Below, in pieces: positions 59,522 to 64,000 of a DNA stretch of 64,000 nt. Source of the DNA: Pseudoscleropodium purum. Lineage: Eukaryota; Streptophyta; Bryopsida; Hypnales; Brachytheciaceae. The stretch is taken from assembly GCA_963969395.1 (NCBI GenBank), contig OZ017795.1, positions 21,619,063 to 21,683,062 of the forward strand. Direction: 5' to 3'. Within the stretch, counting starts at the first letter, position 1. Every line of letters starts with the position of its first letter. The notes below the pieces were generated by a model, which did no database searches, was not told the DNA's origin, and worked only from the letters and a program-made list of their open reading frames with translations. The translations under genes were made by a program, and so were the position numbers.

Positions 59522-60888
59522 GGATAAGGACTTGATCATGTCTCCTATACTGATGCAGATAAGAACTCATCTATTGATACACTTGGTTGCTCTTATTTGC
59601 ATGTCATGGTCTTGTTAGCATGACTTGGGTAAATGTCTACAATGACCTACAAAATTGTCCTTGTGTTTCTTATTTGAAAGTTTGGTAAGTCACCAAATTG
59701 TGATAATATTTTGGACTGACAACAGGTAAGATTTATTACAATTTATTTTCAGTAATTGATAACCATGCTAATTGAGGCAACCTTCAATTTTGTGTATCAT
59801 ACCAAGTTCATGTATAGATATAGATCCCTATACCATAAACAAACCACCACAATGCTTAACTACTAGAATAATAATTTGCTTTGAAAGATCCTATAGATCA
59901 TGAGTCCAATACCATACTCTTCCATGTGAAGAATACCTACTAAATTTTAGACTCATTTTAGAATATCCTATGACTCCAATCATAACAATTCAATACTAAG
60001 TAATATGTTCTCACAAATTCTAAGTGGGCCTTAACATTTTGGCCTTGATAAATGCAGTTTCTTTTCCTTTCATATGTGAGTGTAAACCTATTAAAGTGCA
60101 TGATACATGGTAACATCATTCACCTCCACTCTATAAATTTCCCACACTTGTTTTGCAGAGTCTCTTGTATTACCTACCTCTCCCTTAGTCAAATTGATTA
60201 TATCAACTTGCGTGGTCTACCACTAAGAGTTTAGCATCTCTAAAATTCTTTTAACACTTAACTTACTAATGTTTTAGGTCTTTGCTACATCTCTTCCACT
60301 AGAATTTGTATGAAGCATAGAAAGTACATCTTTTTTGCTTTCCCTCTAACAATGGTCTTGTCATCTAGTTCCTTGTGAGGTTGAATACAAACAAAGAGAC
60401 ATAGATGGTTTGACACACAATATAATGGATATGAAGTAATTCACAATGGCTTGGCGAAAGGCTCACACTTGCAATATGAACAACACAAGAGTGAGCAATA
60501 ATAGAGTATCTAATCACATTACATGATGTGAATTGGTAGAAATTTTGGGGAAATAATTGATTGCTGAAAGTTGCTTAATTTCAAAAACATTACAAGCCAA
60601 GTGAATAATAGGTAGGTAGAGGTAGTACTATGAAGATCATACCAATTGTGAATGATGCCAATGAGGCCCCAATTATAAATTACAAGTAAAGTATTCGGTC
60701 CATTGATTGAAACGACGTTCATCACCCACCAATCCACCTTCTGGATTATTAGTGCTACTGCAAATGTGCAGTTACAACTAGTTGTAACTAAATCTTCAAG
60801 CTCGCAAATGACTACCTTAAGTGTCTGCTATTCAAGAAAAAGCAAGAGAGAATAAAATGCTTCATTACAAATAATTCTTCATTGTTTT
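59522..60888. other. AT-rich intergenic DNA, no gene seen
   Basis: No coding region, RNA gene or repeat border was recognised. Confidence 0.5.
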
Positions 60889-61108
60889 CACTATAAGAAA
60901 ACCTTGTTTTAAGTGACGGATTGGCATCAAAAGGAATGGATTTGAGGTGACATTCAAGGTGACATTGAAAAAAAAAACCACGTTTTTATATCAACAATGA
61001 TATCCATTGATGGATATCATTGTTGACATAAAAACATGAGTTATTTTTTTCACTGTCACCTAAAATCCATTCCTTTTGACATCAATAAACTTTGGTTTCT
61101 TATAATAT
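60889..61108. mobile_element. CACTA-type fold-back MITE
   Basis: The left end is CACTATAAGAAAACC and the right end is GGTTTCTTATAATATT. The two halves are near-perfect reverse complements: 'aaaaggaatggattt' / 'aaatccattccttt', then 'aggtgaca' / 'tgtcacct' and 'tcaacaatgatatcca' / 'tggatatcattgttga', meeting at a central TGATGGATATCA-type palindrome near 61008. The element is 220 bp and non-coding. It lies about 90 bp beyond the last recognisable PMT pseudogene exon. Confidence 0.75.
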
Positions 61109-61200
61109 TTCATTAACAATCTTCCTTTAAAGCTATAACAAGATATCATTTGATTCAGATAATGAGGACATCATGCAAATGCAAGAGGAGAGATTCATAC

Positions 61201-62776
61201 CCTCCGTACATGGCTCGCATGTCCAAAACGTTCCGAAAATCTTCCTTGCGGAGACCTAAAACTCGTAAATACCCTTCAACTACAACATACCACTGAGTAT
61301 CTGCTGTCTGATTTTAATACCTGTTGTCGGGCCAATCCTGCATCCATATGAATATTTTGAATCCTTGGAGGCGACGACAATCTCATCGGCCACTCAGGAG
61401 CATCAATGCCAGTGATTCTATAGGAAGCGGAGATATACAAGATTTAAGAGGAACATACCTGCAGATCAACAATGCATTTCTGTAAAATGCGTGGATACTC
61501 ACAACCCCAGTTGTGGTTTCAGTAACCACTGTCTGTCAATACAAGGCTCAGATGACAAATGAAATGGACATTGGGTTTTGCACTGTGAATTCATTAACAG
61601 AGATTTTAATTCATTCCAATAAAAAAAAACCTAGGAGAATCATATCCCGGCAAGTCAGAGAAAAGCAACTGGAATGGTTTAATGTACACGAAGCAGGAAC
61701 AGTTCGTGGGGGGCTAATCAACCAGTATGAAATGCTTAAGAATGCTTAACAGACATTGTCTAAATCATCATTTTCTTCACATAAGGCTGAACCGTTATCA
61801 AATGAACGAATTTCGTAGCATGAATTGTTTCAAGGTTTGCGCCAGACTGGCAATTTGTCCATCTTTTCCAACTTGTTCCCAACAAAGACGACTGGTCAGA
61901 TTCTCCATTTCTGTGCACTTCACATTAATTCAAATGTTTAGATTCGAAGGTCAGAACTGTTAGCATGCGAAAAATTCCTATCTAACAGAGAAATCAGTCT
62001 GTGCGCCTACCTTTCCATATCTTTTCCTGTTCGTCTTCGTGCTTGTAGACAGGGCGAGACGACCAAACCAAGTCTTTGCTCCAGCTTTGAGTAAGCGATT
62101 AACTTCTATCAACAAAATTCCATCTGCAGCATGTCAATAGAAAACATTTCAATACAAAGAGCTTATAGATGCCATAGCGTGTCTCTCGCCGATGAATTGC
62201 TCAAGATTACCTTATTGAATTGCAGAAATGGCATCAAAATGAGTTCATCGATTGAAGCAGATGGAATCCATTCAAAGATCTCTAATAGGGCCTTGCTGAG
62301 AATGTCCTCCAAGCTCTCGTATCACTGTATGCCATTCAAGAACCAGAGCAGAGGAGAGACTAGTACTGATTATTTCGAGTCCAATCAATCCGACAGCGAG
62401 AGCAGTGAATCAGATCAAAAGCTCGACTAGGATAAGGAAGTCGACGAGTTGCCAAAACAGCACGAGTACTGCGCCCATAACCTATGGCAGGAATCATCTG
62501 CAGCAAACGTGTATGCTCTTACTCTCAGGTGAAGGAGACAAATCTCCTGCGGCCTTGGAAGCGATAGAGCACCTTCGAAAAATTCAAACCGCTAAGAATT
62601 GCAATTGATCCTTATGACGCAATAATGATCATGACAATCTTCATATTACACTGGCCACGTGTGCAAATTGTTCCGCCTCCAGGGAAAGCGAATCTGTGGC
62701 CTTCTCCAGCTTTACCCAGTTCTGTCCACCTTTGTCTGCGACCAATTGCTTATGCGAGACATTATTGTACCATACC
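61201..62776 (-). pseudogene. PMT-type (DUF248) methyltransferase pseudogene
   Basis: PMT proteins are Golgi type II membrane putative SAM-methyltransferases linked to pectin and wall synthesis. Minus-strand blocks in the right order are: WYNNVSHKQLVADKGGQNW (from 62776) then FAFPGGGT; 62497-62367 ([20 protein letters not shown]); 62123-62011 (GILLIEVNRLLKAG and, in another frame, SSRPVYKHEDEQEKIWK); from 61910 (LCWEQVGKDGQIA, then frame-shifted WRKP, stop, NNSCY); 61417-61321 (APEWPMRLSSPPRIQ); and 61300-61201 (VEGYLRVLGL, FRNVLDMRAMYGG). Lesions are a one-base loss between KLEK and GHRF, a frameshift before SSRPVY, a frameshift before WRKP and a TGA inside it (61830-61832). The central DVGCGVASFG region and the C-terminal third are missing. 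Several GT-AG junctions survive, so the copy arose at the DNA level. Confidence 0.85.
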
Positions 62777-63282
62777 TACATGGATCCCCAATCCAACAAT
62801 GAGGAACATGGCGAGTTTGCTGTTGGAACTTGGAATGGTCTCTTGTCGATGGCTCTGGATTGAAGAAGAGTGTAGAAACAATCTATTGAAGGCCTTCATA
62901 TAGCTGATTTTCTCACTTGTGCATCAGATGGCAGCGAAGTACTTCGGACACTGACGCTGGACAAGGACACAAATGCACGGTTGTCCATCGGTTGCCAGTT
63001 TTGCAAGTTCCGTAAACACGATTCTAACTTAGAGTGAAGTAACCCATTAAGCATTACTCCGTGCTGAGATTTATTGCTTTGGTGCTTACAGAGGCATTTC
63101 AGCTATGTGCGATTGTTGAGAACTAAAGCCTCAGATGAAAGAAGAGAGTAGAAATGATCTATTGGAGGCCTTTATAAAAAAGAGCCGTCAGTTCCGGGAG
63201 CTAATTTCGTATCGTTTGATGGTGTGGCTAACTTAACGCTGAGAAACTTCAAATTACAAGAGATTAGGATCAAATTGAGCAT
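62777..63282. other. flank between PMT pseudogene and OVATE gene
   Basis: No independent gene was recognised. It probably includes the 3' UTR of the minus-strand OVATE gene. Confidence 0.4.
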
Positions 63283-64000
63283 TCACATCCTCTTGTTGGT
63301 GTTGTGGAAGTGGTAAAGCTGCGAGTCTGACCTCAAGGATCTGGAACTCGACCCGGATTTGCCATCAACAGGAATCTCTACGGGTCGTTTGTAACAATCC
63401 ACACACACAGCGCGGAAGAATTCGTCCACCATGGACATGTAGAAAGGCGACCGTAAGCGCATGTAGCCGTCGAGAAACTCTTCGATGTCCTTCGCTTCCA
63501 CACACTCCTCGCCTTCTTCATCCATCATGCGCGCCACCTCGTCATGGAATACGGCAATGGCTTCTTGAGGAGTCAAAGAATCCAGTGCTATCATATTGTC
63601 CATATCGCCACTGGTTCTCTGATTTCCTTTCTTGTGACCGTATTTCCCGAGAAGCAACTCCACCTTGGAGTTCGAATCGTCTCGCCTCTTCTGACTACTA
63701 CCGTGACGACGACTCGAGAAGTTGCTGGAATTCGGGTGGAGATTTCCTCTGTACTCATAGTAGTCACCATGGTGTCTCATCTTGCCGCTTGGAGAATTAT
63801 CAAGAGAATGCTTGTTACTTGCAAATTTTCTCAAGGTGTTGTTAGGAGAATATTGACCTCTGTTGTTCCGGCGCGTGGGACTTGAAGGAGAATACCGAGC
63901 CGAACCGGGTTGGGATCGCGAGTAGCTGAAAGATCTAGAGTGATGATCGCTGTTTCGGTGCTTCGACCGACCGTACTGGTGTGACACAGCGTCTGAATCT
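63283..64000 (-). CDS. OVATE-domain protein, 3' part (cut by window edge)
   Basis: OVATE family proteins are plant-specific regulators that bind TALE homeodomain factors and microtubule-associated partners. The minus-strand frame is open to the right edge and ends at TGA or TAG at 63283. The true start is outside the window; the GTG at 63987 is not taken as a start. About 130 residues of Ser/Arg/His-rich low-complexity sequence (SRSFSYSRSQ, YSPSSPTRRN) precede a compact C-terminal domain. This reads FHDEVARMMDEEGEECVEAK, DIEEFLDGYMRLRSPFYMSM and VDEFFRAVCVDCYKRP, matching the OVATE pattern of an acidic helix, 'LE-LL--YL-LNSP' and 'I--AF---'. A 37-residue tail follows. No lesion is visible in the part seen. 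The family call rests on the domain only. Confidence 0.65.
   Translation of the reverse strand, partial: DSDAVSHQYGRSKHRNSDHHSRSFSYSRSQPGSARYSPSSPTRRNNRGQYSPNNTLRKFASNKHSLDNSPSGKMRHHGDYYEYRGNLHPNSSNFSSRRHGSSQKRRDDSNSKVELLLGKYGHKKGNQRTSGDMDNMIALDSLTPQEAIAVFHDEVARMMDEEGEECVEAKDIEEFLDGYMRLRSPFYMSMVDEFFRAVCVDCYKRPVEIPVDGKSGSSSRSLRSDSQLYHFHNTNKRM

Noticed and set aside
1..64000. CRISPR arrays, bacterial operons or organelle genome segments
   Set aside because: There are no regularly spaced repeats, and the genes have spliceosomal introns and targeting peptides, so the DNA is nuclear.

Overview
This is a nuclear window from a land plant. It encodes PsbP with a chloroplast-plus-thylakoid targeting region, a plastid ClpR4, and a GET1-like membrane protein, and it holds recognisable copies of plant CARA and PMT (DUF248) genes. 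All have small GT-AG introns except ClpR4, which has a single coding exon. The intergenic DNA is very AT-rich, while the gene bodies are much more GC-rich. The AT-rich background, the GC-rich codons of psbP and CLPR4 and the intronless CLPR4 would fit a non-flowering plant, but that is inference; nothing here names the species.

Region 1 (about 1-39 kb) holds no gene I can support. It is a mosaic of decayed, mostly non-coding mobile elements. The dominant one is a family of about 0.9 kb elements with ends TTAACCCC...GGGGTTAA. At least 11 copies lie between 6.4 and 35.3 kb. One copy is inserted exactly at a TTAA inside another, which fixes its borders and target site. Other repeats include a 620 bp fold-back, CACTA-like elements, a Mutator-like MITE with 9 bp target duplications (best copy at 55 kb), a GC-rich 574 bp TIR element, short hairpin elements and a LINE 3' tail with target duplication.

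Region 2 (about 39.8-64 kb) is the gene region. From left to right it holds an unassigned terminal exon (-), a non-processed CARA pseudogene (-), a possible first exon (-), psbP (+, intact, 3 exons), a GET1-like gene (-, 5 exons plus an uncertain end), CLPR4 (+, intact, one exon), a broken tandem copy of the CLPR4 3' part (+), a PMT-type methyltransferase pseudogene (-), and the 3' part of an OVATE-domain gene (-) cut by the right window edge.

The intact genes do not form one pathway. PsbP and ClpR4 serve the chloroplast (photosystem II oxygen evolution and stromal proteolysis), and GET1 serves tail-anchored protein insertion at the ER. The striking feature of the gene region is how many loci are decayed duplicates that still keep exon order and many splice sites.
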